Shown: one piece after another, positions 24,315 to 31,449 of the stretch
Numbering within the stretch: the stretch's first letter is position 1
How the letters are laid out: each line of letters starts with the position of its first letter
Assembly: GCF_009811315.1 (NCBI RefSeq)
Contig: NZ_BLID01000002.1
Coordinates: 1 to 47,732, forward strand
DNA: 47,732 bases
From: Vibrio atypicus
Lineage (GTDB): Bacteria; Pseudomonadota; Gammaproteobacteria; Enterobacterales; Vibrionaceae
Direction: 5' to 3'
Translations under genes and position numbers: made by a program
The notes under the pieces: generated by a model
What the model saw: only the letters and a program-made list of their open reading frames with translations
Database searches by the model: none
What the model was told of the DNA's origin: nothing

Positions 24315-25277
24315 ATGAAAAAGTTAGCAGCGGTAATTTCTACAACTCTTCTTGTGGCATCAGCGTCGGCAAATGCTCAGTTTTATCTAGGTGCAAAAGC
24401 GGGTGTAACTTGGCTTGATGATTTTTGTACAACGGGCGCTTGTGATGAAGATTCGTGGGCTCTAGGTTCGTTTTTAGGCTATGAAATCACAGATGCAGTT
24501 GCGATTGAAGCTGGTTTAGATGCTTTGGGAGAAACGACGGGAGCTGGTTATAAAGACGCCGGTATGAGCGCGTATACTCTCGCTCCACGATTTTCATTTG
24601 CACTCAATGAAGATCTAGACTTATTTGCAAAAATAGGTGGTGCTCACGTTAAGTATGGTAATGATGAAGATGGTGCATTGCTAGGTGCAATCGGCTTAAA
24701 CTACAGCATTATTCCTAGCATTGATATCCAGGCAGAGCTTCAGCACTTCAATGGTATATCAATTGAAACAACGAGCTTTGATGCAAATACATTCACACTA
24801 GGTTTCCGTTCTAAATTCGGTGGTAGTTCTGAGCCAACACCAGAGCCTGTAGAAGAAGTTCTAGTAGAAGAGACTGTTGTTGAGGAAGTGGTTGTAGTAA
24901 CACCAGTTGTGAAAACATTTGAAACTAAAGTCGTTGATTCAGGTAGCTTTGAGCTAAATAGCTCTGAACTTAAGCCTGCGAGCAAGCAGAAGCTTGACGA
25001 GCTAGTTGTATTCATGAACGAGTACCCTCAAGCGAACGTTGAGGTAGTGGGTTACACAGATACAAGTGGTGCAGCATCGTACAACCAGAAACTGTCTGAA
25101 AAGCGTGCACAATCTGTTGCTAATGCTCTAGAAGCTGAAGGCATCGATGCTTCACGTATAACAGTAAGTGGTCAAGGTGAAAACAACCCAATCGCTTCAA
25201 ATGATACTCACGAAGGTCGCGTTCAAAACCGTCGTGTAGAAATTACGGTTCCAGCATTTGAGTACGAAGAGAAATAA
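24315..25277 (+). CDS. OmpA-like outer membrane protein, copy 2
   Basis: This 320-residue protein is a tandem paralogue of the preceding gene. The signal peptide (MKKLAAVISTTLLVASASANA) and C-terminal OmpA domain (VEVVGYTDTSGAASYNQ, RVQNRRVEITV) are nearly the same, while the barrel (about 22-175) has diverged. The hinge (about 175-205) is a Val/Glu-rich run. The divergence is greatest in loop-like stretches, which are exposed to phage and hosts, so diversifying selection or a different expression niche is plausible. An IS element sits 17 bp after the stop and separates the gene from its apparent native terminator at 26597-26630. Confidence 0.9.
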   Translation: MKKLAAVISTTLLVASASANAQFYLGAKAGVTWLDDFCTTGACDEDSWALGSFLGYEITDAVAIEAGLDALGETTGAGYKDAGMSAYTLAPRFSFALNEDLDLFAKIGGAHVKYGNDEDGALLGAIGLNYSIIPSIDIQAELQHFNGISIETTSFDANTFTLGFRSKFGGSSEPTPEPVEEVLVEETVVEEVVVVTPVVKTFETKVVDSGSFELNSSELKPASKQKLDELVVFMNEYPQANVEVVGYTDTSGAASYNQKLSEKRAQSVANALEAEGIDASRITVSGQGENNPIASNDTHEGRVQNRRVEITVPAFEYEEK

Positions 25278-25328
25278 TTCTTCTCATCTTAGTTTGACCC
25301 GTCCTGATATGGGTTGACACCTTTTTAG

Positions 25329-26129
25329 TTAAAGCGCTCGATGTACTTCATCGGGCGTTTTGTATTTTAGCGCCGTATGAGGCCTCATCTGATTATAGAT
25401 TTCTACTGATTCAGAGACCATCTTTCTCGCCTGAGCAATATCTTTAGGCTTGCGCAAGAGGTATTCCATTTTCAAAATGCCGTTTACTCTCTCTGCCAAT
25501 GCATTTTGGTAACAGTCATACCCATCCGTCATTGAACACACTACTTTGTGCTTAGCATGTAAGTTTTGGTATTCCTTTGAGCAATACTGGGAGCCTCTAT
25601 CTGAATGATGGATTAAGCTTCCGTTGTTTCGACGTCTTTTTAACGCTCCTATAAAAGCTTGTTTTACCGCGCTCGTTTGCATGTTGTCATCCACACTGTA
25701 ACCGACGATTTTCCTAGAATAGGCATCGGTAATCAGGCTGACATAACTATTCCCCTCACAAGTAGGAAGGTAGGTAATATCAGCAACCCACAACTCTTCT
25801 GGTCTCTCTGGTTTAAAACCATCCTTTATTCTATTTGGGTGGCAGTAAAATCTATGATGGCTATCTGTTGTTCGGTGGTAAGCACGCTTGGTTTTCACAA
25901 GCAGGCGATGTTGTTTAAGCAGTGAAAAAAGATAATCCCTGCCAACGGTCACTCCTGCCTGTTTCATCAGATACTTCAGCTTCCTAGTTCCTATGCGGGC
26001 TTGTTTGATTCGAGTCTCGCGAACAAAACTCAGAAGTACCTCATCACGTCGCAGCTTACGAATTTCAGTAAGGCATTGCTTGTAATAGGCTTGCCTAGTG
26101 ATATTGACGATTTGGCAAAATTTAGTCAC
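25329..26129 (-). CDS. IS3-family transposase OrfB (DDE integrase core)
   Basis: This 266-residue protein has an HTH_21-like N-terminal region (ITRQAYYKQ ... RIGTRKLKYLM) and an rve integrase core. The catalytic acids are readable: Asp in ELWVADITYLPT, Asp in LIHHSDRGSQYCS, and Glu in YQNALAERVNGILK. A standard start is at 26129, but the reading frame is open further upstream and joins orfA by -1 frameshift. The active product should therefore be an OrfAB fusion. Catalytic residues and length are intact. Confidence 0.93.
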   Translation of the reverse strand: MTKFCQIVNITRQAYYKQCLTEIRKLRRDEVLLSFVRETRIKQARIGTRKLKYLMKQAGVTVGRDYLFSLLKQHRLLVKTKRAYHRTTDSHHRFYCHPNRIKDGFKPERPEELWVADITYLPTCEGNSYVSLITDAYSRKIVGYSVDDNMQTSAVKQAFIGALKRRRNNGSLIHHSDRGSQYCSKEYQNLHAKHKVVCSMTDGYDCYQNALAERVNGILKMEYLLRKPKDIAQARKMVSESVEIYNQMRPHTALKYKTPDEVHRAL

Positions 26130-26140
26130 GGTAAGCAGAG

Positions 26141-26533
26141 TTATGTTTCGCTCTTGGACGACGCACCTTTGTGCTTTTTTACAACTCGAACACCGTGGTC
26201 TCGTTCCATAACTTTGACCACTTCTTCAAAGAAGTCAGCCCTTAGCTTGGTATCTTCGAGCTGCTTTTCCAGTTCTTTGATACGTTGCTCTGGTGTAGGT
26301 GGTGAATTGAGTTCAGACATAGGCAACCCTTTTTTTAAGAATCGAGGAGTGACCCTAGACCAGTCAAGTCGACCGTGTTTTCGGAGCCACACTAATACTG
26401 TAGAACAACCTTGTATGCCGTATTTCTCTTGAGCTTGTTTATAAGTCAGTTCGCCTCTTTCGACTTGGTCAACAACCTCCAACTTAAAAGCGAGGGAATA
26501 GTCACATTGAGTTCGTCTAGTTACTGATTTCAT
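26141..26533 (-). CDS. IS3-family transposase OrfA
   Basis: The ATG at 26533 follows GGAGAG; a TTG four codons earlier is less likely. The 130-residue product has a helix-turn-helix (YSLAFKLEVVDQVERGEL ... KYGIQGCSTVLVWLRKHG) that binds the element ends, then a leucine/coiled-coil segment (TPEQRIKELEKQLEDTKLRADFFEEVVKV) for multimerisation. Near its end the coding strand contains GTA AAA AAG (26180-26174), a canonical A6G -1 slippery site. A shift there continues directly into the orfB frame. Confidence 0.92.
   Translation of the reverse strand: MKSVTRRTQCDYSLAFKLEVVDQVERGELTYKQAQEKYGIQGCSTVLVWLRKHGRLDWSRVTPRFLKKGLPMSELNSPPTPEQRIKELEKQLEDTKLRADFFEEVVKVMERDHGVRVVKKHKGASSKSET
26174..26180 (-). 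promoter_or_regulatory. A6G frameshift site joining orfA and orfB
   Basis: A-AAA-AAG lies in the orfA frame 36 nt before its stop. After a -1 shift the frame stays open through to MTKFCQIVNI of orfB. This is the standard IS3 mechanism for making the OrfAB transposase. Confidence 0.85.
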
Positions 26534-26596
26534 AACACTCTCCAATTTCCTGATTGGGAAGTGTCAACCTTATTTAGGACGGGTCAGTTATAAGAG

Positions 26597-26630
26597 AAAA
26601 GCCTTGGTGAAAACCAAGGCTTTTTTATTT
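26597..26630. terminator. Terminator right of the IS, probably native to ompA copy 2
   Basis: AAGCCTTGG pairs with CCAAGGCTT around TGAAAA, with T-rich bases on one side and A-rich on the other. Removing the IS would put it about 20 bp after the stop of ompA copy 2. It also lies at the 3' end of the convergent AP2-like ORF. Confidence 0.75.
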
Positions 26631-27131
26631 TAAGTCGATACTATTTAGCCGCCCCATAAATTCTAAGATTTCTAGGTTTTCTTTATTGGCTTCTAGGAGG
26701 GCTTTCTTAGTTTTACTGTAAGCGGCCAGTCGACCATGCTTTTTGATAGAGCAAACAACACTTCGATAAATGAGTTTACCGTTTTCGTCGTAGTTTCTCC
26801 AAGCGGCAATGTAGCATTCATCTTTGGCATTCGGATGGGCTTTTGTTGGTCTTGGTTTAAAAATGATCTTTGGTTCTAATGAATGGGGCAGGCGGGTCAT
26901 TAGGTAAGGGTCTTTAAGTAACTTGCGCCAAAACTTACCCCACATAGCAGAGCCTAGCTCATTGCGCAGTTTAATCGCCTTCTTGAGCCCTTTCTTTTCT
27001 CCTACACGGATATACCCTACAGAGCGATGCAGTACTTTGTCATCCGGTGTATGGATATGAATTTTAAACGCAGTCTTGGCTTTGGAGATAAAGCGGTGGC
27101 CTGTGTTTGTCGTCAAGTTACTTTTTTTCAT
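26625..27131 (-). CDS. Orphan basic protein with AP2/integrase-arm-like repeats
   Basis: This 168-residue Lys- and Arg-rich protein contains two similar stretches (about 10-50 and 110-155). Each runs strand-strand-strand-helix: KIHIHTPDDKVLHRSVGY ... GLKKAIKLRNELG and YIAAWRNYDENGKLIYRS ... AYSKTKKALLEANKE. That pattern recalls AP2 or phage-integrase N-terminal DNA-binding domains. No catalytic tyrosine recombinase domain is attached. It lies outside the IS repeats, between the IS and the 3' end of tRNA-Arg, a site where integrated DNA often resides. It may be a DNA-binding remnant or a small regulator; the function is not known. Confidence 0.6.
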   Translation of the reverse strand: MKKSNLTTNTGHRFISKAKTAFKIHIHTPDDKVLHRSVGYIRVGEKKGLKKAIKLRNELGSAMWGKFWRKLLKDPYLMTRLPHSLEPKIIFKPRPTKAHPNAKDECYIAAWRNYDENGKLIYRSVVCSIKKHGRLAAYSKTKKALLEANKENLEILEFMGRLNSIDLK

Positions 27132-27201
27132 TTTTCACTATCGATAACTTTGTTAATAGCTATTTTAGATGAAACATTGACGTTGGTGAAGTTTAGATAT
27201 T

Positions 27202-27234
27202 AAAAAGGGCAGAAAGAATGACTCTTTCTGCCCT
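27202..27234 (-). terminator. Terminator after tRNA-Arg
   Basis: On the minus strand AGGGCAGAAAGA pairs with TCTTTCTGCCC(T) and is followed by five T. It would end the combined flgT-tRNA transcript just past the tRNA. Confidence 0.85.
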
Positions 27235-27242
27235 GGTTGGTA

Positions 27243-27319
27243 TGGCGCTCCCGACAGGATTCGAACCTGCGACCTATCCCTTAGGAGGGGATCGCGCTAT
27301 CCAGCTGTGCCACGGGAGC
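27243..27319 (-). tRNA. tRNA-Arg (anticodon CCT)
   Basis: This 77-nt cloverleaf includes an encoded CCA. The acceptor stem GCTCCCG/CGGGAGC has discriminator G, the T arm is GGTTCGAATCC and the anticodon loop is CTCCTAA, giving CCT, which reads AGG. Its 5' end is only 7 nt after the flgT stop on the same strand, so it may be processed from the flgT transcript. Its 3' side adjoins accessory DNA. Confidence 0.95.
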
Positions 27320-27326
27320 GAAGCTA

Positions 27327-28460
27327 TTAAAGGATCTTATGCATTACATCACCAATTTGGATGCTGCCAGCCATTTCTGCTTGATCCACTGATAGTTCAG
27401 CTTCATTTTCGTAAACTCGAGTGACAGTCAAGGTAATATCCGACTCAGTTACTTTGTTTCGTGGTAAGCCACGTTGGTCGATGAAAGAACCGGTATGCCA
27501 CAGTTGAAGTTTGTCTCCTGCTTCTACACCATGTAATCGGCCTAGATCCATTGTTATCGTGTTGCCCCATTTTGCAACGACTTCCGGAAGGGTAATCTTA
27601 CATGATACTTCTGATTCTAAGTCGAGCATGATATTTCGGCTCACTCTCAACATCATATCCCCATAAGTCGATGCCCAGAAGCGAGCACTCTTGGTATCAA
27701 TTTGACTTGTCTTTGGAAATGGCCAGCGCGCCACTTCTCGGTAATTGCGGTTGTAGACTTCGTTGCCGGTTTTGCCATCAAAAATGGTCATCTCTAAGGC
27801 AAATTGGCGATTGATGACATCAGAAGTAAGTAAGTTTTGTTCAATTGTTGCGGTTAAATCAGAAATAGTACCACCAATGATGTACTGAGCTCCGGTGTCT
27901 TCTGCAATCATCTTGAGCCGTTCAGGGTTACGCTTATCTATCTCATAATCGGTTGTACCGACGGAAACGAAGTTAACAGACTCTTGGTCTAGTTGGCGAT
28001 TTATCACGTTAGCGAAGTCATCTCCAATGCTATAAATCTGGCCCATTACCGCTTGCTGAGGAGATTGAAGGTCAATGTTGCCTACCAAGAATGTCTTTTT
28101 GTATTGATCAACGTGGCAACCTGTTGCCGACGGATAAATATCAATGCGTGCTTTCACCATCATCACGCCGCGACGGGTCTTTTGCTCATCAACTAAGATG
28201 TAGCGAACTTCACTATTACTGAATTGGTATTCTTTACGATCGCTTTCTAACAAAGGGCGTAGGTTAGAAATACTACCTATATCAGCTCCCGAAAACTTAA
28301 CTGCTTTATAAAGGGCATCCTCAAGAGCATGTATTCGAGCCACTTCTTCTGACGAGACAACGGTTGCGGTACCTGTAACCTCATACCAACCCGCTAACGC
28401 ATTGTGAGCGAATAGGGTGGAATAGAAGCCAGTTAAAAGTAGAAGAAGCGATCTTTTCAT
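27327..28460 (-). CDS. flgT: FlgT, flagellar H-ring protein
   Basis: This 377-residue precursor has a signal peptide ending near HNALA. The mature start WYEVTGTATVVSSEEVARIHALEDALYKAV is the conserved N-terminal domain of FlgT. A middle TolB-like domain (LKMIAEDTGAQYIIGGTISDL) and a C-terminal SH3-like region with LGRLHGVEAGDKLQLWHTG follow. FlgT builds the H ring around the LP ring in Vibrio polar flagella and helps assemble the T ring that holds the PomAB stator. It diverges from flgOP and leads without a gap into tRNA-Arg. Confidence 0.93.
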   Translation of the reverse strand: MKRSLLLLLTGFYSTLFAHNALAGWYEVTGTATVVSSEEVARIHALEDALYKAVKFSGADIGSISNLRPLLESDRKEYQFSNSEVRYILVDEQKTRRGVMMVKARIDIYPSATGCHVDQYKKTFLVGNIDLQSPQQAVMGQIYSIGDDFANVINRQLDQESVNFVSVGTTDYEIDKRNPERLKMIAEDTGAQYIIGGTISDLTATIEQNLLTSDVINRQFALEMTIFDGKTGNEVYNRNYREVARWPFPKTSQIDTKSARFWASTYGDMMLRVSRNIMLDLESEVSCKITLPEVVAKWGNTITMDLGRLHGVEAGDKLQLWHTGSFIDQRGLPRNKVTESDITLTVTRVYENEAELSVDQAEMAGSIQIGDVMHKIL

Positions 28461-28474
28461 GTATGTTTACCAAG

Positions 28475-28492
28475 TTGGTTCGTTTTTTGCTT
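28475..28492 (+). promoter_or_regulatory. Sigma-54 type promoter for flgOP
   Basis: TTGGTTCGTTTTTTGCTT has GG and GC separated by exactly 10 bp (TTGG-N10-GC), though it lacks the CAC of the best consensus. It lies about 130 bp before flgO. A weaker sigma-28 like pair (TAAA and GCCATAAT) is at 28577-28604. Confidence 0.55.
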
Positions 28493-28621
28493 ATTTTATG
28501 TTAGCTAATTTTGGTGATGTTTTCTAAATGCTGCACAGTTAGAAAAGCAAAGAGCGTTCCACTTTTAGGAGAGAGCTAAAAGTAATCAATGCTTAAGCCA
28601 TAATGTATCGGAGATTAGAGA

Positions 28622-29257
28622 ATGAAGAAATGGTTATCGCTTGTGCCCGTGGTCTTTCTGACCGCCTGTGCCTATGCGCCAATTTATAATGGTAAGGAAC
28701 CTTACCCAGGCTCTCAATTCATGTTAATGGAGAGTCCCCGTCATACTCTTGACTTTTTTATTGAGAGTATGACTGAAGATTTGATGATTTCGAATACGAG
28801 CGTCTCGGCTCGCACTCCTATCGCGGTAACATCATTTGTTGATCTGCAAAATATGGATGCGACTAACTGGCTCGGAAATTCGGTATCAGAAGGTTTTATT
28901 CACCAGTTCCAACGTCGCGGCTTTAAAGTTGTCGACTATAAAACGACAGGTTCAATCCAAGTTACCAACCAAGGTGATTTTGCATTTAGTCGTGACTGGA
29001 AAGATTTGGCTCAAGAGCAAGATATTCAATACGTACTAACTGGTACTATGCTGCGCCAAGAGGGCGGTGTATTGGTTAATGCCCGAGTGGTAGGTATGCA
29101 ATCACGAGTGGTTGTTGCCACAGCTCAAGGCTTCTTACCTGCTGATCGCATTGGCCGAGATTTGGATACCTTGAATAGTATTCGAACTCAAGATGGTGTG
29201 CTGATTCGCTCAGACCCAACGATTACTCAACCATATACCGTTATTTTGCGTCCGTAG
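28622..29257 (+). CDS. flgO: FlgO, outer membrane lipoprotein of the flagellar H ring
   Basis: This 211-residue protein has a lipoprotein signal with lipobox LTAC (Cys16). The mature part contains RTPIAVTSFVDLQNMDATNWLG and FVHQF-like blocks with a TolB-like FlgO fold. FlgO is needed for normal motility in Vibrio and forms part of the outer H-ring disk with FlgP. flgP follows after 8 nt, so they form an operon. The 28461-28621 divergent region with flgT carries the promoter. Name and family agree with the Vibrio flgOP-flgT locus. Confidence 0.92.
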   Translation: MKKWLSLVPVVFLTACAYAPIYNGKEPYPGSQFMLMESPRHTLDFFIESMTEDLMISNTSVSARTPIAVTSFVDLQNMDATNWLGNSVSEGFIHQFQRRGFKVVDYKTTGSIQVTNQGDFAFSRDWKDLAQEQDIQYVLTGTMLRQEGGVLVNARVVGMQSRVVVATAQGFLPADRIGRDLDTLNSIRTQDGVLIRSDPTITQPYTVILRP

Positions 29258-29265
29258 GAGTAGAC

Positions 29266-29697
29266 ATGAAAAAGTTATTTTTGCTCTTTGTGGTATTGAT
29301 AATGGTCGGTTGCCAGCCTCTTGGCTCAATGCGTCCGGACGATTGGTTGACTGCTGTTGGTTATGCAAGCATCAGTGAACAGAAAGGGCGTACTGATGAA
29401 GAGAAACAAGTTCGCGCGATGCGTGCTTCAAAGATTGATGCTTATCGAGAGCTTGCTGAACAAGTCTATGGCATGCGAGTTAGCGGACGTGCAGATCTTC
29501 AAGATCAACGTTTAGGCACTGAACTGACATCTGGCGCGGTAGACGGCGTTATTCGTGGGGCAGAAGTTGTCCGAACCTATAAAGTTGGAGACAGCTACGT
29601 TACTGAACTGCGTTTAGATATTCAGAAAATGAATAAACTTAGGGATTATGGTGAAGTGCAGCAAGTTCCTGAGAAAAGGCAACAAACTCTCTTCTAG
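29266..29697 (+). CDS. flgP: FlgP, flagellar basal disk lipoprotein
   Basis: This 143-residue protein has a lipobox MVGC (Cys16). The LPP20-like body includes GYASISEQKGRTDEEKQVRAMRASKIDAYRELAEQVYGMRV, typical of FlgP. It forms concentric outer-membrane disk material around the polar flagellum with FlgO and FlgT. It is co-transcribed with flgO. A strong terminator shared with convergent flgN follows. Confidence 0.93.
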   Translation: MKKLFLLFVVLIMVGCQPLGSMRPDDWLTAVGYASISEQKGRTDEEKQVRAMRASKIDAYRELAEQVYGMRVSGRADLQDQRLGTELTSGAVDGVIRGAEVVRTYKVGDSYVTELRLDIQKMNKLRDYGEVQQVPEKRQQTLF

Positions 29698-29718
29698 TGA
29701 TAATTTTCTTCTCCGATC

Positions 29719-29748
29719 AAAAAAAGCGGCAATGTTTGCCGCTTTTTT
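29719..29748. terminator. Bidirectional terminator between flgP and flgN
   Basis: AAGCGGCAA pairs with TTGCCGCTT around TGT, with seven A on the left and six T on the right. It serves flgOP on plus and flgMN on minus. Confidence 0.9.
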
Positions 29749-29769
29749 ATATCTGAAATTTATAGGTAG

Positions 29770-30204
29770 CTAGGCTTTGATGTTTGTTCCAAGTGTCGTG
29801 ACGTTCTTGGTTTGTCCTTCAGCGGTATAGGTCATACCTAACTTGCCTTGAGATTGTTGCATCAAATTATTCAACTTGTTGAAACTAAGCTGCGCTCGTT
29901 GCAATGCTTCACCATTGACGGCGTTTGCCTGCTGGCAATCAAAGATTAAGGAACGAATTCTATCAACCAGAGGGCTCAACTCTGGTGTTGTAGTCAGCGT
30001 ACTGACATCAGGATGTTGACTGATTCGTTCGTCCGTCACTCTCAATTGCTCGATCAGTGTGATCTTTTGTTTGGCAATTTGCTCAATTTCTTTTGCTACA
30101 CGATTGGTTATAGCCAGCTTTTCTTTCTCGAGTAATTGAGAAAGCTCTTCTGCACTTTTAAGCTGAAATTCAACTAAACCTTGCAATGCTGCCATAGTGG
30201 TCAA
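29770..30204 (-). CDS. flgN: FlgN, chaperone for hook-filament junction proteins
   Basis: This 144-residue, mostly helical protein fits FlgN: a long N-terminal coiled helix (about 10-60, AEELSQLLEKEKLAITNRVAKEIEQIAKQK) and a C-terminal helix (NAVNGEALQRAQLSFNKLNNLM) that binds FlgK and FlgL. It keeps those proteins export-ready in the cytoplasm. It lies 9 nt after flgM on the minus strand, the usual flgMN pair. Sequence of FlgN is poorly conserved, so the call leans on context. Confidence 0.85.
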   Translation of the reverse strand: MTTMAALQGLVEFQLKSAEELSQLLEKEKLAITNRVAKEIEQIAKQKITLIEQLRVTDERISQHPDVSTLTTTPELSPLVDRIRSLIFDCQQANAVNGEALQRAQLSFNKLNNLMQQSQGKLGMTYTAEGQTKNVTTLGTNIKA

Positions 30205-30213
30205 CCTCTAGGG

Positions 30214-30528
30214 CTATAAGCCGCCAAGCTCTTTTTCAAACTTCATCATGTTATCAGCAAGCTTTTCAGGATTTACGGTGTACGAACCGTTCGCAATTGC
30301 TTCTTTGATCGCTGCAACTTTTGCTTTGTCAAAACTAGGCTGACTAGCCATTTGAGTATGCATCTCACCGACAGCTTTACCTTGAGAGCTGAGAGATACA
30401 GAGTCTTGCGCCACTGAAGATTTTTTTGGCGCATCAGCACTTGGAGACTGGTTGTCGCCTCGCACTGAACTTCTACTTGTGGATGTCGTCAGGGGTTGCC
30501 CTGTACGGATATTATCTATGCCTGCCAT
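30214..30528 (-). CDS. flgM: FlgM, anti-sigma-28 factor
   Basis: This 104-residue protein has the FlgM N-terminus MAGIDNIRTGQPLTTSTSR, a flexible Ser/Lys-rich middle, and the C-terminal sigma-binding region DKAKVAAIKEAIANGSYTVNPEKLADNMMKFEKEL. FlgM holds FliA until it is exported through the completed hook. A sigma-28 type promoter lies directly upstream (30566-30592), so FlgM is itself made under the sigma factor it inhibits. flgN follows in the same unit. Confidence 0.95.
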   Translation of the reverse strand: MAGIDNIRTGQPLTTSTSRSSVRGDNQSPSADAPKKSSVAQDSVSLSSQGKAVGEMHTQMASQPSFDKAKVAAIKEAIANGSYTVNPEKLADNMMKFEKELGGL

Positions 30529-30565
30529 ATTTGAGCCTTTTGAATGTTATAAACCTGTACCGTCA

Positions 30566-30592
30566 ATATCGACTTATTAGGGAATAACTTTA
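30566..30592 (-). promoter_or_regulatory. Sigma-28 (FliA) promoter of flgMN
   Basis: On the minus strand TAAAGTTA is followed after exactly 11 nt by GTCGATAT, close to the consensus TAAAGTTT-N11-GCCGATAA. It lies in the flgA-flgM gap. Confidence 0.8.
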
Positions 30593-30625
30593 GCGGTTTT
30601 TAACGATTGATTAAGAAAAATAACG

Positions 30626-31393
30626 CTAGAATACAACAGTGACTTCAGATATTCCGGTTACACGTCCTTCAATTATACGATTTGATTTGCTGTTTTTCAC
30701 TCTTATCTGCTCGCCGTGGGATCCATCTGTCAGTGCAACCCCTTTTGTTGTAATCACCATTCCTGCTTTTACAGCTTTTATCGTGACGGTTTCATTGCGG
30801 CAGACCACGCAAATATCATTTTCTTCAATGACTTCGCCACTGCGTAGATTTTTTTTCGTTTTTGCTCCGACCACTGCATCAATTGTGGAAAAGCCTTGCC
30901 GCCTATAACGTTGCAAGTCTACCATACTAATAGTGACGTCTCTGGGAGAGATAATCTGCCCACGAGATAGCGGGCCAATAAGAGTGACTTGTGGGCCGGT
31001 TCTGGTCATTCGTACAGGAACATACACACGCCAATTATCATCGTTACACTCAACAAGAACGGTAATATTACTGGCGTTTGGGTTGGTCGATGTGGAAGAA
31101 GTTTTCACACCAGTAGGGCAATCTGTTGCAAAGATCCTACTATCTATAGAGGCGGCCTGTACTTTTAACGAGCCACCTGTTGGGCTTTCTATGTTTGCAG
31201 TGACATACTCTTCGGCAGCTTGTTGAATGAGAGAAATTTGACTTTCTGTTGCTGATGTCGCTGAAAAACTAAAGAAAAATAATGAAAAGCCGATAGACTT
31301 ATAAAACTTTTTATAGAAAGCTCTACAATTAGTTATGGAAAACGAACATAAGTATGATTTAGAATATGTCATTCTGTTTCTCTGGTTTTTCAT
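30626..31393 (-). CDS. flgA: FlgA, periplasmic P-ring chaperone
   Basis: This protein is 255 residues from the ATG at 31393; an ATG at 31372 is the only other candidate. The hydrophobic signal segment IGFSLFFFSFSATSA ends near residue 48, so the N-region is unusually long. The body has the SAF domain (GQIISPRDVTISMVDLQRYRRQ) and the C-terminal LTDGSHGEQIRVKNSKSNRIIEGRVTG block of FlgA. It helps FlgI assemble into the P ring in the periplasm. flgM and flgN lie downstream in the same direction with their own promoter. cheV diverges upstream. Confidence 0.92.
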   Translation of the reverse strand: MKNQRNRMTYSKSYLCSFSITNCRAFYKKFYKSIGFSLFFFSFSATSATESQISLIQQAAEEYVTANIESPTGGSLKVQAASIDSRIFATDCPTGVKTSSTSTNPNASNITVLVECNDDNWRVYVPVRMTRTGPQVTLIGPLSRGQIISPRDVTISMVDLQRYRRQGFSTIDAVVGAKTKKNLRSGEVIEENDICVVCRNETVTIKAVKAGMVITTKGVALTDGSHGEQIRVKNSKSNRIIEGRVTGISEVTVVF

Positions 31394-31449
31394 GGCCTTG
31401 AGTAGACTACCATTTTTTTAGCATTAAAGTTTGAGATGGAGATGAGCTT

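Larger units (their letters stand above)
25295..26586 (-). mobile_element. Complete IS3-family insertion sequence (about 1292 bp)
   Basis: The ends are imperfect inverted repeats beginning TGACCCGTCCT and reading through to GGTTGACAC on both sides, with 5'-TG and CA-3' termini. The 3-bp direct repeat GTT flanks the element (25292-25294 and 26587-26589), the target duplication size expected for IS3. It carries orfA and orfB in a -1 frame relation with an A6G slippery site. Both ends, both frames and the frameshift site are intact, so it looks transposition-competent and may be recent. Confidence 0.93.

Noticed and set aside
26625..27131. AP2-like ORF as part of the IS element
   Set aside because: The inverted repeats and the GTT duplication end at 26589, so the ORF lies outside the element.
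25295..27319. Prophage or genomic island between ompA and tRNA-Arg
   Set aside because: Only one IS and one small ORF are present; no integrase, structural or cargo genes and no visible repeat of the tRNA end.
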